A DNA stretch of 64,000 bases from Neomoorella sulfitireducens (lineage in GTDB: Bacteria > Bacillota > DSM-521 > Neomoorellales > Neomoorellaceae): assembly GCF_024733845.1 (NCBI RefSeq), contig NZ_JANRHG010000002.1:62001-126000 (forward strand), given 5' to 3'. The first letter of the stretch is position 1; each line of letters starts with the position of its first letter. Both the position numbers and the translations under genes were made by a program. The notes beneath the pieces were generated by a model. It searched no databases and was not told where the DNA came from. It was given only the letters and a program-made list of their open reading frames with translations. Shown one piece after another: positions 27,333 to 35,632 of this stretch.

Positions 27333-27490
27333 TACCTTCCAAGTTTAGAAATGGAATAAATTCCTAATTTGGTAATCTTGCCTCGCAAAATGTAGGTTAA
27401 TAAAAACTCCAAAAACCTTTTTACTACAGGTGTCTCTTTTTCTGGTAAAGCTTCTATAAGCCGGTATAACTCTTCCTTGGCTACGCTCAC
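27329..27490 (-). CDS. Small antitoxin-like protein (DUF2281-like N-terminus)
   Basis: 53 residues. GTG start with AAGGAAGG 8 bases upstream. The segment VAKEELYRLIEALPEKETPVVKRFLEFLL resembles the N-terminal helix-loop-helix of small antitoxin-type proteins usually found with PIN or nucleotidyltransferase toxins. The C-terminal end runs into the IS remnant and may be truncated. It lies just downstream of the MNT/HEPN pair. Confidence 0.5.
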   Translation of the reverse strand: MSVAKEELYRLIEALPEKETPVVKRFLEFLLTYILRGKITKLGIYSISKLGRY

Positions 27491-27538
27491 TATTGTCACC
27501 TTCCTTTTAATTAAACCCTAATCTCTCTGCCATATGCA

Positions 27539-27859
27539 TTACAATATTATTTTCCCTTTGCTTATGATTTCATCATGCAGGAATTCCCCCCGCCTGGCTT
27601 TACGGTATTGTTCCAGGGAATACGGGCGGGGAGATAGGTCGTAATCAATTTCTTCGGCGAGCTTTTTTAGCATAATGGTTTCCTCTATCCTGTCTTTTCC
27701 CAAGTCAGGGCTAATAATGGCCACATCGATATCGCTATCTTCGCCGGCGCGGCCCTCGGCATAAGAGCCAAAAAGGATGGCGGTAGCGACGTTAATCTTA
27801 CTTTTCCTCAGTAATTTTATATACTCTTTTACCGTCAATTCAACTTGCTTGCCAGCCAT
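27539..27859 (-). CDS. MNT-type nucleotidyltransferase (antitoxin of HEPN/MNT pair)
   Basis: A 106-residue minimal nucleotidyltransferase with the exact GS-x10-DxD motif (GSYAEGRAGEDSDID, about 32-46). In HEPN/MNT modules the MNT protein adds AMP to the HEPN ribonuclease and blocks it. The start overlaps the HEPN gene by 25 bp, the normal order and spacing. Confidence 0.88.
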   Translation of the reverse strand: MAGKQVELTVKEYIKLLRKSKINVATAILFGSYAEGRAGEDSDIDVAIISPDLGKDRIEETIMLKKLAEEIDYDLSPRPYSLEQYRKARRGEFLHDEIISKGKIIL

Positions 27860-28224
27860 TGAAACACTTCCTCCGCCTGTTTAATAATGTCTCGGGTATG
27901 TTCCTCTGTGCATTTAGCGCTTAATTCGGCCTTTTCTTCGGGGTAACGAGCTTCGATATAATATACCGTTAATCGTCGCAAATAATCGATCATGTTGTTA
28001 TCACAATCGTCGAGAAGGCCAGCGGCTTTCGCAAGAGCCACCAGGTCATGTTTGCGCGGCGGTACTTTCTCATACCGCTCATAATAAACCGCTTTAAACG
28101 CTTTCTCAAGGGATTGTTGACATAGGAATATTGCCCATAAATATCGTTTTCCTTCAAAGTTATATTTTGCGGTGTCTAAATCCTCTGCGACAATTTTTAA
28201 CCATTCTTCGGCTTGCTTTTTCAT
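27835..28224 (-). CDS. HEPN-domain protein (toxin of HEPN/MNT pair)
   Basis: About 129 residues of alpha-helical HEPN fold (PF05168-like): WLKIVAEDLDTAKYNFEGKRYLWAIFLCQQSLEKAFKAVYYER, then PPRKHDLVALAKAAG, where the RKH stretch may be part of the RNase site. The ATG at 28224 has AGGTGA upstream; the longer frame to 28305 lacks similarity. Probable ribonuclease toxin, paired with the MNT gene. Confidence 0.83.
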   Translation of the reverse strand: MKKQAEEWLKIVAEDLDTAKYNFEGKRYLWAIFLCQQSLEKAFKAVYYERYEKVPPRKHDLVALAKAAGLLDDCDNNMIDYLRRLTVYYIEARYPEEKAELSAKCTEEHTRDIIKQAEEVFQWLASKLN

Positions 28225-28301
28225 AAAATCACCTGTTTTAGGTTTATATACAGCTTTTTCCACCCTAAAAACATAGTAGCATATGATATCGCCAAAATCA
28301 A

Positions 28302-29311
28302 TCAAACGACCCTTATCTTTATCCCGGCTACCAGGGCATCATCTATGCCCTTTTCTTTTTTAGACCCGGCCTGCCATACCGCTTCCCGGGTAAGTATGCC
28401 CATCTTTTTCAACTCCTTTTTTAGCGCTGTTTTCCCCCTGCCCACAGCCTCGTTAGTCTCCTGGTCCCTGTCGTAAGCGATAACTACTTCTTTTGCCCCT
28501 AACTCTAATGCTTCCGGGATCACCGGTTTCCAGGAGGTGGCGCCCTGGGCGCCGATAACCACCCCGCCAAGGTAGGCCGCGGCGATATCCGCCTTTAACT
28601 GCCCTTCGGTAATCCATACCCGGCCGTCTTTTACTTCCCGCGGCCTGGCCACATGGGCCGGGGTGCCGCAGGAGCAGCCGCCCCGGTCGCTATGGCCGCT
28701 GAAGAGCATATATTTCCCGTTGCTGATGTCGTCCATCCGCCGCTGGAGGGCCTGGATCCGGCCTTTGGTATCCCGGATGGGAATAAAGTAGCCGGGGGAG
28801 GAATTGAACGTCCAGTAACTGCCGCCGTATTTACTTTCGGCCCGGTAAAACCCGGGGATGCCGGCCAGATCCAGGCCGCTGCGGGTTAACCTCTTGCATA
28901 TGATCCAGGGATTTATTTGCTCGGGTATGGATTTGTAACCATTTCTCTTGATATCCCCTTCGCTTAAGCCGCGGCGCATTAATTCTTCTTTGTGCCGGGG
29001 GTGCAGGTCCAGAAGCCTTAAAAAATGGCGGTAAACCCGGTCCCGGGTATCAACAGGCGCTAAAGGCGCTTCACGGGGAAACAAGTCTTCCTGGTCCTGG
29101 CCAGGGATTACCCTTCCCGGCTGCAGCAGGTGCAGGTGGGCCACCTGGCCGTTGCTAAGGGTGATTTTTTAAAGGCCCCCTCGCTTACCCTCATGCAGCT
29201 GCAAAGGTAGCTGTTAAACCCGCACCAGTCCGGATGCCCGCATATGGGGCAGGGCTCGCGGCGGGAAGCTTTTCTAAAAACCTCGTGCTCCAACAACCTG
29301 GCCGCTCCCAT
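28302..29311 (-). pseudogene. Toprim/DUF3854 primase-like protein, frameshifted
   Basis: Two overlapping frames make one protein. The first (29108-29311) has a zinc finger, CPICGHPDWCGFN...CSCMRV; the second (28302-29144) has a DUF3854/Toprim domain with WITEGQLKADIAAAYLG and EVVIAYDRDQETNEAVGRGK, as in phage and plasmid primases. They are split by a missing A in a six-A run (minus strand at 29165-29170): adding one A gives GAFKKITLSNGQVAHLHLL in one frame. So this is a frameshifted gene or an assembly error. It fits a replication module of a plasmid or phage. Confidence 0.75.
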
Positions 29312-29365
29312 TTGTGTTTTTCCCCCTCTGCCCGTAGCCCGGAAGTACCCCGGCTATGCACTGGA

Positions 29366-29665
29366 TCAGGTCCGGGCTTTTATTCCTTCCGGCAACACGC
29401 ATACCAGTTCCTGGCCCGGGTAAACGGGAAAATAGAGATACGCCTTGGGGTTGTCGTCATACAGGCTGGCTTCATAACGGCCCTGCAGCCATCCTGCCGG
29501 TTCGTAAAGTTTTTCATCGCTGTACCCGTCGAGGTATCTCATCTTCGCCATCTGCACGGCCAGCCGGCAACCGCAATGCAGTTCAACTTGCTCCCCGCTT
29601 GCCGTTTCGATATAGTGCCGGTAGCCGCCCGCATCCCGCTTGAGCCTTAAAATTCCTTCCTTCAT
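29366..29665 (-). CDS. Small conserved protein, DUF5348-like
   Basis: 99 residues. The middle part, ETASGEQVELHCGCRLAVQM, and the ending resemble small DUF5348-type proteins found on plasmids, but the match is weak. Function unknown. It lies between the primase-like gene and a 53-residue gene on the same strand, so part of the mobile-element operon. Confidence 0.5.
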   Translation of the reverse strand: MKEGILRLKRDAGGYRHYIETASGEQVELHCGCRLAVQMAKMRYLDGYSDEKLYEPAGWLQGRYEASLYDDNPKAYLYFPVYPGQELVCVLPEGIKART

Positions 29666-29680
29666 CGAAGCCGCCCCCTT

Positions 29681-29842
29681 TTAACTGTTAACCTTTCTGG
29701 CTTTGAGGGAAGTAACGCCGCACCAGTAGTCTGACGGTTTGAGGCCCCACTTCTTGCAGGCCAGCCGTTTCGCCTGGCCGGAATCCCGGGCTTCTATAAC
29801 AAGCTTTCTCCCGCTCGGGGCTTTGACTTCGTACTGCGGCAT
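29681..29842 (-). CDS. Small hypothetical protein of the mobile region
   Basis: 53 residues, ATG 29842 with GGAGG 8 bases upstream. The sequence PQYEVKAPSGRKLVIEARDSGQAKRLACKKWGLKPSDYW looks like small phage or plasmid proteins with a beta-hairpin and a helix. I do not recognise a family. It is 15 bp upstream of the previous gene. Confidence 0.55.
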   Translation of the reverse strand: MPQYEVKAPSGRKLVIEARDSGQAKRLACKKWGLKPSDYWCGVTSLKARKVNS

Positions 29843-29867
29843 TAGTTGCTGCCTCCTTTTTGGTCCC

Positions 29868-29899
29868 TGCCGCCCGGGTGGTTTTTTACCCGGGCGGCA
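29868..29899. repeat. Perfect 12-bp inverted repeat
   Basis: TGCCGCCCGGGT (29868-29879) and its complement (29888-29899) flank an 8-base T-rich loop between the ArdC-like pseudogene and the small gene at 29681. No T-tract follows on either strand, so it is not a typical terminator. Confidence 0.6.
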
Positions 29900-29922
29900 A
29901 GGGTTTGGTCCAGCTTGCTTTT

Positions 29923-30759
29923 TTATGCCACTTTATCCGTTTCCATACCGGCCGCCGCAAAGATGCGCTCCAGCACTTCCTCCACTTCGTTCAGGACCGC
30001 CATGATGGCCTTCAGGGCCGCCTTCAGGTCCCGGCTGGCGTAATGCCTGATGTACTCCCAGCCGTGCCAGAGGTAACCTTTGGCCCCGTAGAGCTCGCAC
30101 AAGACGCAGGCCACCGTTTCCGCGACTATCTCCTGGTCCCGGTGCTGGCCGCCTTTCATGGCCGGATGGTGTTGTGGACCGCATGGGCCGCTCGTGAAAG
30201 AAAACGTCCACATCATGGGAGTAAAGGATTACCTGCTTCTGCCCGGACCGGTAAGCTCCGGCGGCCTGGCCTATGAAGGGCAGGTATTTCACTTCCACCC
30301 CGAACCTCCTGGCCACTACATAAAGCGGCGGCAGTTCCGGCGGGGAATAATCCGCCTGCGGCAACGACTCCCCTTCCGTATCCTCATACCTGAAGACCGG
30401 CACTCCCCGGAAGCCCATGCAGATAACCTTTTCCTCCTGCTTTTCTTCCCCGGTTTCCGGGTCTGTCACTTTCCGGGTAACCTTCCTGGTCAGCGGCGCC
30501 AGGATGTAGATAGCTTTGGCTCCCTTTTTCACCTGCCGGCCGGCCTCCCGCCACGCTGGTAACCCCGGGCGTCCTCCGTCCCGTTGATGAGCATCAGCAG
30601 CTTATTGCCCAGGCTCCATTTATCGCTCGGTTTGCCGTAACCCGCCCGGGCGTTGATAAAAGTCCTGGCCGCTTTCTCCGGCAGTTCGCCGTCCTGGAAC
30701 ATCGCCAGAAGGCTCGCAACCGCCTGCTTCACCCGGCCTTCTTCCAGCTTCACGCTCAC
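29923..30759 (-). pseudogene. ArdC-like antirestriction/zincin metalloprotease gene, frameshifted
   Basis: Reading across three frames gives an ArdC-type protein. The N-terminal DUF1738-like part (KPSDKWSLGNKLLM...DARGYQ) breaks at about 30560, where one missing G would restore AWREAGRQVKKGAKAIYILAPL. The next frame (to 29933) reaches VFFHE, where one missing T would restore a zinc-binding HELAHAVH motif. A further single base is needed before the last frame, MKGGQHRDQEIVAETVACVLCELYG. ArdC proteins protect incoming plasmid DNA and sit on conjugative elements. The GTG at 30759 has GGAGG upstream. Confidence 0.72.
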
Positions 30760-31110
30760 CCGTACCGCCTCCTTTTTCTTTTTGGGCCTTCGGCCCTCGG
30801 CCTTCCGGCCTTAACAGCAAAGATTGCCTCCGGGCCGGGAGGCAAGGGCCGACCGCAGGGAGGGGCCGAGGAATAAATGGAGGGAACCCGCGGGGCGAAG
30901 CGCCGCGGGGCGGAGGCCGTTTATGCCGCAGGCCGTACCCTTGCCGTAACGGCCAGGGCGGCGGTACAATCCAGGGCCGGCCGGAAGGCCCCCAAGGCTT
31001 AAAATCAAGGCAGCAGGTGCGCTTTAGCGCTCCTGCTGCCTACCGCTGTTGCCTTTATGATAAGGCCGCCGCTACGTTAGCCCGTAAGGGCGTAAAACGT
31101 TGCGGCGGCC
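30760..31110. other. Hairpin-rich, gene-free GC-rich segment (possible plasmid origin or transfer region)
   Basis: No convincing gene is present. Several inverted repeats lie in it. GGCAGCAG...CTGCTGCC (31009-31040) has a 14-bp stem with one mismatch and a TTTA loop. A compound hairpin at 31064-31110 combines a perfect 9-bp outer stem (GGCCGCCGC/GCGGCGGCC), an inner ACGTT/AACGT stem and a GCCC-GTAA-GGGC tip. Dense structure beside replication- and partition-type genes suggests an origin or oriT; this is inference only. Confidence 0.45.
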
Positions 31111-31167
31111 CCTATCCCTCTTTATCTCCCGGTTCCAAGAAATACCGGCAGGCAAACATCCGTGGGT

Positions 31168-31500
31168 TCATCTTCCTGCCGGATACCCCGCACCGGCCGC
31201 GCTTCTCGCTCCCGTAATACCTGCATATGGCGCATATTCTTGCCTGGCGACATGCTTTTCCGGGGTTTCTTCCTCTCCCACCTGGCCCTCCATGCCATAA
31301 TCGCGCAGACCCCAGTAGGGCGGGGAGGTAACGCAACAGTTGACGCTTTCTGTCGGCAACCCTTCAAGCACCTCCAGGGCATCGCCGAGGTAGAATTTAT
31401 GATGGGTATGCATCTCCGGCCTGACGCGGGGCGGATAACCGAATACAGGATGGCTTTGTGGCAACTGCAAATTAAGGCGTTTCACGGCCCCGGGCAACAT
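31168..31500 (-). pseudogene. DNA methyltransferase N-terminal remnant
   Basis: The first 70 or so residues match N4-cytosine/N6-adenine methyltransferases: HKFYLGDALEVLEGLPTESVNCCVTSPPYWGLRDYG, containing the catalytic (D/S/T)PPY motif as SPPY. Similarity stops after about residue 80, and the usual 250-300 further residues with the SAM-binding motif are missing or scrambled in other frames. ATG 31500 has AGAGGTG upstream. Such solitary methylases are common on plasmids. Confidence 0.7.
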
Positions 31501-31511
31501 TTATCACCTCT

Positions 31512-31620
31512 TTTGTTACAAACAAAGAACGGGACGTCCTTGCAGCCGCACCGGTGTAACAAAAACACTTTAAAAAGCTCCGATAAATTAGCAACCGCAA
31601 GGCTAAGCTTTGTTACAAAC
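31512..31620. repeat. Pair of 12-bp direct repeats
   Basis: TTTGTTACAAAC occurs at 31512-31523 and again at 31609-31620, 97 bp apart, with a related inverted GTAACAAAAAC near 31556. The core is itself a near palindrome. One copy covers the end of the ParM-like gene, the other the methyltransferase leader. They could be protein-binding sites (for example for a partition regulator) or chance. Confidence 0.4.
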
Positions 31621-32649
31621 CATCTTGAAATAGCCCATGGCGTTGGCGAAAAAGGGGTCCCCGTATATCCCGGCTCCCGGCAGGTCGCGCACAAGCTCAT
31701 CCTTAAATAAACCTGCCCCGCCACCGGCCAGGAGTGTTAAAGCCACAAAGCCGGCGCGGCCACCCCAGGCCGCCAGCACCCCCTGGACGATAGCCTGGCC
31801 GACATCCTTCCTGGCTTTCATAAACGCTTCTTCCAGGCATATATCCCTGCCCCCATAGTGGACAGGCCGTCCGGCCATGGCTCCCTCAACAACCTCCTGG
31901 TACATGGCCGGGGCCAGGGGGGCGTCGGCCCGGCGCTGGAACTCCGCCGCCAGGGAACGGTGTAACAAATGGACACCAACTTCCAGACTGCCGCAGGCCT
32001 CCGGCAGGGGTCTGGGCACACCGTCGCCGCGGTCTTCAAAGAGCAGGTAGTCGGTGGTGTAGGTCCCCACATCGACAACTCCCAGGTAACCTCTCCCGGA
32101 CAGGATTACATCCCCCGCCAGTACCGCGCCCGCCCCCTGCGGGAATACCATCACCTGGTCGAAGCTGATATACCTCTCTTCCCCGCCGTCCACACTCACC
32201 CAGGCCGCCAGGCCCTCCAGGCGCTTCTTCAGGGCCTCCTTCTGGGCGCGGAAATAGGCCAGGGGCAGCCCCACCGCCAGATCAACCTGTTTGGGGAACG
32301 GTCCCTTATCCCCGGCGCCGGCAAGGTAAGCTGCCGCAAGCAGCAGCAGGTCATGGAGGGCCGCCGGTTTCTCCCGGCTTAAAGTTGCTGTAGCCGCCAT
32401 GGACCTCAGGGCCGCCTCGCCGACCAGCTTTTCCTCTGCCTCCCCGCCTGTTTTACGCACCTTTACCTTATGGCCCGTCCCGTCGCGAAACATCCCGCTT
32501 AAAGGGTCCTCAACGCAGGGCGCCACGACTGCGGGAAAAGAAACCCTGGCCGCTGCGGATATGGCTTTGACGAAACCATAACCCACATCTACCCCTACGG
32601 CTTTAACCGGGACCGGGGCCGGTTGGCTGTTAACTTGAATTGCCTGCAT
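31603..32649 (-). CDS. ParM/StbA-like plasmid segregation actin
   Basis: 348 residues of actin/ParM fold. The phosphate-1 motif VGVDVGYGFVKA (about 18-29), a second phosphate loop VVDVGTYTTDYLLF (about 190-203) and an adenosine motif TLLAGGGAGLF (about 306-316) are visible. ParM-type actins form filaments that push plasmid copies apart; this implies the region derives from a low-copy plasmid. No obvious DNA-binding adaptor (ParR-like) gene follows, unless it was lost. ATG 32649 has GGAGAGAGG upstream. Confidence 0.83.
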   Translation of the reverse strand: MQAIQVNSQPAPVPVKAVGVDVGYGFVKAISAAARVSFPAVVAPCVEDPLSGMFRDGTGHKVKVRKTGGEAEEKLVGEAALRSMAATATLSREKPAALHDLLLLAAAYLAGAGDKGPFPKQVDLAVGLPLAYFRAQKEALKKRLEGLAAWVSVDGGEERYISFDQVMVFPQGAGAVLAGDVILSGRGYLGVVDVGTYTTDYLLFEDRGDGVPRPLPEACGSLEVGVHLLHRSLAAEFQRRADAPLAPAMYQEVVEGAMAGRPVHYGGRDICLEEAFMKARKDVGQAIVQGVLAAWGGRAGFVALTLLAGGGAGLFKDELVRDLPGAGIYGDPFFANAMGYFKMVCNKA

Positions 32650-32661
32650 AAGACCTCTCTC

Positions 32662-32741
32662 CTTTTTGAAGTAAGTCCTCTCAACAAAAAAGCCGGGGCG
32701 ACCATTACCCCGGCTCTCGCCTCCACATCTACTTCAAAAAG
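32662..32741 (-). terminator. Terminator of the tad genes inside a 12-bp inverted repeat
   Basis: The hairpin AGCCGGGG (32691-32698) with CCCCGGCT (32708-32715) is followed on the minus strand by six T (32690-32685), a good intrinsic terminator after tadC. It is framed by a perfect 12-bp inverted repeat, CTTTTTGAAGTA (32662-32673) and TACTTCAAAAAG (32730-32741), the second arm covering the tadC stop region. Confidence 0.75.
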
Positions 32742-33525
32742 CACTCAGCCTGTCTATTATGCTGGCATACATGGGGAAAACAAATAGGAGCAAGAGGGAA
32801 AGGGACATGACCGCCGGAATGACGGCCATCAATATGGGCTGCACCTTGATCTCCCGCCTGATCTCGTTTACCCTCTCGTCATAGGCGTGCCGAGCGAAAG
32901 TGTCCAGCACTTCTTCTACGTCAGCGCTCGTCTGGATGGCCATCAGGACCACGCCCACCAGGTTGGCCAGCGGGCCGTACCCCGCCCTTTTGGCCAGGTT
33001 GTCCAGGGCATCGGGCAGGGGGAATACCTCCAGCTCCGCGGCCAGGATGTCCAGCTGCCGCTTCAGCTCTCCCCTTACGGCCCCCCTTACCACCCGCATG
33101 GCCTGGTAGAGGTCTCCCGCCCTGGAGAATACTTTAAGCAGTGTTACCATAGTGGGAAATTCCCGGCGCAAATCTTTAAGTCGCCGCTCTTCTTGTCTTT
33201 CAAGATATTTGCCGGGCAAAACATACAACAACCCTCCCGCGGCCAAAAAAAACGACGCCAAAAATAGGTTTGCGGGCCAAACAATCACACCCGCCAGGAC
33301 CGCCGTACCGGCCGCAATGGCCCGGAAGCCTAAGATAGCCTCCGGGTCTACCTCCTGCTCCCTTCCCTGGCGCCATAGATACAACCTGAACCTCTCCCTG
33401 GCAGATGCGGAAGAAAACCTGCGGCCGGCTCGCAGCACCAGGTCAGGCGGGGCTTTCCAGGCCACGATCAGGAGGAAGGCGGCAACCGCCACCAGCAGGC
33501 ATACTGACACCATATCGGTGATCAT
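32734..33525 (-). CDS. tadC: Tad/type IV pilus inner-membrane protein TadC-like
   Basis: About 263 residues of the T2SSF (GspF-like) family. Two N-terminal hydrophobic helices, a cytoplasmic helical bundle (EFPTMVTLLKVFSRAGDLYQAMRVV...QTSADVEEVLDTFARHAYDERVNEIR), and a C-terminal helix. TadB and TadC form the platform for Flp pilus assembly. The start overlaps the upstream stop by 4 bp (ATGA), and GGTGGAGGA precedes it. Confidence 0.85.
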   Translation of the reverse strand: MITDMVSVCLLVAVAAFLLIVAWKAPPDLVLRAGRRFSSASARERFRLYLWRQGREQEVDPEAILGFRAIAAGTAVLAGVIVWPANLFLASFFLAAGGLLYVLPGKYLERQEERRLKDLRREFPTMVTLLKVFSRAGDLYQAMRVVRGAVRGELKRQLDILAAELEVFPLPDALDNLAKRAGYGPLANLVGVVLMAIQTSADVEEVLDTFARHAYDERVNEIRREIKVQPILMAVIPAVMSLSLLLLFVFPMYASIIDRLSAF

Positions 33526-34289
33526 AATTCCTCCACCACCCCCATACCCCGGGTAAAGTACCAGGCCAGAAACTCCACCAGGATAATAAAGCACATTACC
33601 GCCTTGCCGAAGAAGGTGGCGATAATGACATGCCGGGCTTCACTGGAGAAATACAGGAGCGACAGCGCCGTAAGGGGCAGAAAGAGCAAAAACAGATTTA
33701 TCGTCAGCCCCTGCCCGCGCACCTCGCTTTTAAGTTCCTCGCGTAAGGTTATCCGATCACGGATCACCCGGGCGATCTCTGCTACCACCTCGGCCGTATT
33801 GGTCCCGTACTTCTCCGACAGGGTAACCGCTTTGATAAAGATGTCTATATCCCTGTTGTCGGCCCGTTCGGCAAAAGAAGCCAGAGCATCCGGCAAGGAG
33901 CCGCCCAGCCTGTATTCCACCAGGGTTTTTATCAGCTCTTCCCGCATGGGTGAAGGTGTGCAGTTGGCCGCACCTTCAATGGCCCGCACCAGGTCGCCGG
34001 TAGTGTCGTACAGGGAGGCTATCATCTGCAAAGCCGCCTGCGCCTGCTCATCTATCCTGGCTTTGTACTGCCGGTAATCCACCTCCAGCTTGGTTATAAC
34101 TTTGACATCCGCCGGCCCTATCTGCTTAAGGGGTTCCACGTTTCTGGCAGCCACCACTACCTCTACCGGCTGGTAGACGCCGGCGAAGGCCCAGTAAACC
34201 CCGGCGGCCGCCAGGAGGCCGGTTAACAGGGCGATCAGCAGCAGCGGCCCTCCCGGTATCTTTTTCAAAGGCAACTTAAACAAAATCAT
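33522..34289 (-). CDS. CpaB-TadB fusion protein (deletion chimera)
   Basis: 255 residues with two unrelated parts. Residues 1-67 are a CpaB/RcpC-type start: a membrane helix, then the SAF-like segment QPVEVVVAARNVEPLKQIGPADVKVITK. From about residue 68 it is the C-terminal half of TadB (T2SSF): QAQAALQMIASLYDTTGDLVRAIEGAANC...DIFIKAVTLSEKYGTNTAEVVAEIARVIRDR. In tad operons cpaB, secretin, tadZ and the ATPase tadA normally lie between these parts. The simplest reading is an in-frame deletion that removed them. Confidence 0.8.
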   Translation of the reverse strand: MILFKLPLKKIPGGPLLLIALLTGLLAAAGVYWAFAGVYQPVEVVVAARNVEPLKQIGPADVKVITKLEVDYRQYKARIDEQAQAALQMIASLYDTTGDLVRAIEGAANCTPSPMREELIKTLVEYRLGGSLPDALASFAERADNRDIDIFIKAVTLSEKYGTNTAEVVAEIARVIRDRITLREELKSEVRGQGLTINLFLLFLPLTALSLLYFSSEARHVIIATFFGKAVMCFIILVEFLAWYFTRGMGVVEEL

Positions 34290-34297
34290 CTACCTCC

Positions 34298-34837
34298 CTA
34301 AAGTATAGTCAATAACAAAGCGACCGAGGCCAGGCAGGCGCCGAAGGGTACGGCTTCCCGGGGCGCGGGAGCGTCAATATCCCTGGGGAGCCGGGGCAAA
34401 CACCAGGCAAGCTTTACCCCATACGCCAGCTTCAAGTACAGGGCGCATAAAAACACCTGCAGGCGCTCCCGGAAGATCCCCAGCCGGGCATATTTGTAGA
34501 GCCCCCATGCTGTCCCCATTATCACCGCGGCGAGGATTACCCCGGCCGCCCTCCCCGGCCCCAGCCAGAAGCCAAAGGCGGCCATCAGCTTGACGTCCCC
34601 GCCCCCGCACCCTCCTAAGCGGTACAGGAAGCACCCGAAGAGGAAAAAAGCAAAACCCCCGATAAAGGCTTCCTGCAAACCTCCCGGCCCGCCGTAAAGC
34701 CCCCGGTAAACCATGCCACCAAGCATGAGGGGGAAAGTAACGGTATTGGGGACGATATTCCGGCGCCAGTCATAAAAACCGGCCATGCTTACGGGTACTA
34801 GAAAGCCCAGGACATAAAAAATCCCCGGCGGGTCCAT
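34298..34837 (-). CDS. tadV: Prepilin peptidase (A24 family, TadV/CpaA-like)
   Basis: About 179 residues with six hydrophobic helices. The two catalytic aspartates of A24 peptidases are in GFYDWRRNIVPN and GCGGGDVKLMAAFG (GxGD motif). It cleaves the leader from Flp-type prepilins. The second ATG (34837) has GGAGG at the better distance; the first ATG (34843) is only 3 bases from it. Confidence 0.88.
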   Translation of the reverse strand: MDPPGIFYVLGFLVPVSMAGFYDWRRNIVPNTVTFPLMLGGMVYRGLYGGPGGLQEAFIGGFAFFLFGCFLYRLGGCGGGDVKLMAAFGFWLGPGRAAGVILAAVIMGTAWGLYKYARLGIFRERLQVFLCALYLKLAYGVKLAWCLPRLPRDIDAPAPREAVPFGACLASVALLLTIL

Positions 34838-34865
34838 GGCCATGCACCTCCTTCTAAAAGCAAAA

Positions 34866-34891
34866 CCCGGGCCAATAAAATATGGCCCGGG
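34866..34891 (-). terminator. Hairpin upstream of the prepilin peptidase
   Basis: A perfect 9-bp stem (CCCGGGCCA 34866-34874 with 34883-34891) is followed on the minus strand by TTTT. It could end transcription from an upstream tad segment or act as an attenuator; the region upstream is now plus-strand sequence. Confidence 0.5.
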
Positions 34892-35028
34892 CAATTTAAT
34901 CTTTCATTGGGATGGTCCCATATATCCTTTGCAAAAGTTAAACCAGATCGTAGCCTTTTTATTAGAATATTGCTTTTAGCCGATGACGAGATTTACAATA
35001 ATAAAAACTAAAAGAGCCGGGAGGTGTT

Positions 35029-35604
35029 TTGGGGGAAATGTTAAAAGAGAATAAGCATGTGTTCCTTGCAATAGTCGTTTTGGTTTTTTGGCTAGTAAAC
35101 ATGGCCGGATGTTCGCAAAAGCCAACAGTTGAGAATGCCCATCCTGCTCCGGCAGTGGAGGAAACGCAGCCATTTCCGGCATCACAATCTGCCAGCGATA
35201 CGACCCCGGTGACAAAGGAGTTGACTCAGCAAGAAGCAGCCGAACTATTTGTGCATAATCTGGGTTATAAGATCGTGACCAATAGCGGAGCAAGTTATGA
35301 CCTGCAATTCCCCGATACTTTTACAGAAGTAAAAAATGGTGTCCGGATTGGTGAATTGTTAAAAAGGGGGAATGAACTATCAAAGCAGTATGGAATGGAC
35401 TTTTCCGGTTATTTAGGCAAACAAGTAACGCTTTACACCTATAGTGTTGAAAATAAAAATAAGGTGGTAGAAAATATAGTTCTTGTAATGGATGGTAACG
35501 AGGTAGCGGGCTACTGGATCGACTGGATCGTTGATGAAATGGGAAGACCGGGACCGGCTTTCAATGTGATAGTGGGTGCGTATGAAGCTAATGGTTCGAG
35601 ATAA
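35029..35604 (+). CDS. DUF4830-like lipoprotein
   Basis: About 190 residues. An N-terminal helix and lipobox (VNMAGC) predict a lipoprotein. The body matches the DUF4830 pattern: FVHNLGYKIV...NELSKQYGMDFSGYLGKQVTLYTYSVENK...VVENIVLVMDGNEVAGYW. The function is unknown; relatives are membrane-anchored in spore-formers. TTG 35029 and ATG 35038 are both possible starts with GGGAGG upstream. It is AT-rich and on the opposite strand to the tad genes around it, so it was probably inserted. Confidence 0.7.
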   Translation: MGEMLKENKHVFLAIVVLVFWLVNMAGCSQKPTVENAHPAPAVEETQPFPASQSASDTTPVTKELTQQEAAELFVHNLGYKIVTNSGASYDLQFPDTFTEVKNGVRIGELLKRGNELSKQYGMDFSGYLGKQVTLYTYSVENKNKVVENIVLVMDGNEVAGYWIDWIVDEMGRPGPAFNVIVGAYEANGSR

Positions 35605-35632
35605 CCGAGATGGTTTCTATAGCACCGGGATA

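Noticed and set aside
29160-29175. Programmed -1 frameshift in the primase-like gene
   Set aside because: The zero-frame reading TTT AAA AAA TCA lacks a proper slippery heptamer for tandem slippage and no stimulatory structure is visible. Nearby genes carry similar single-base losses.
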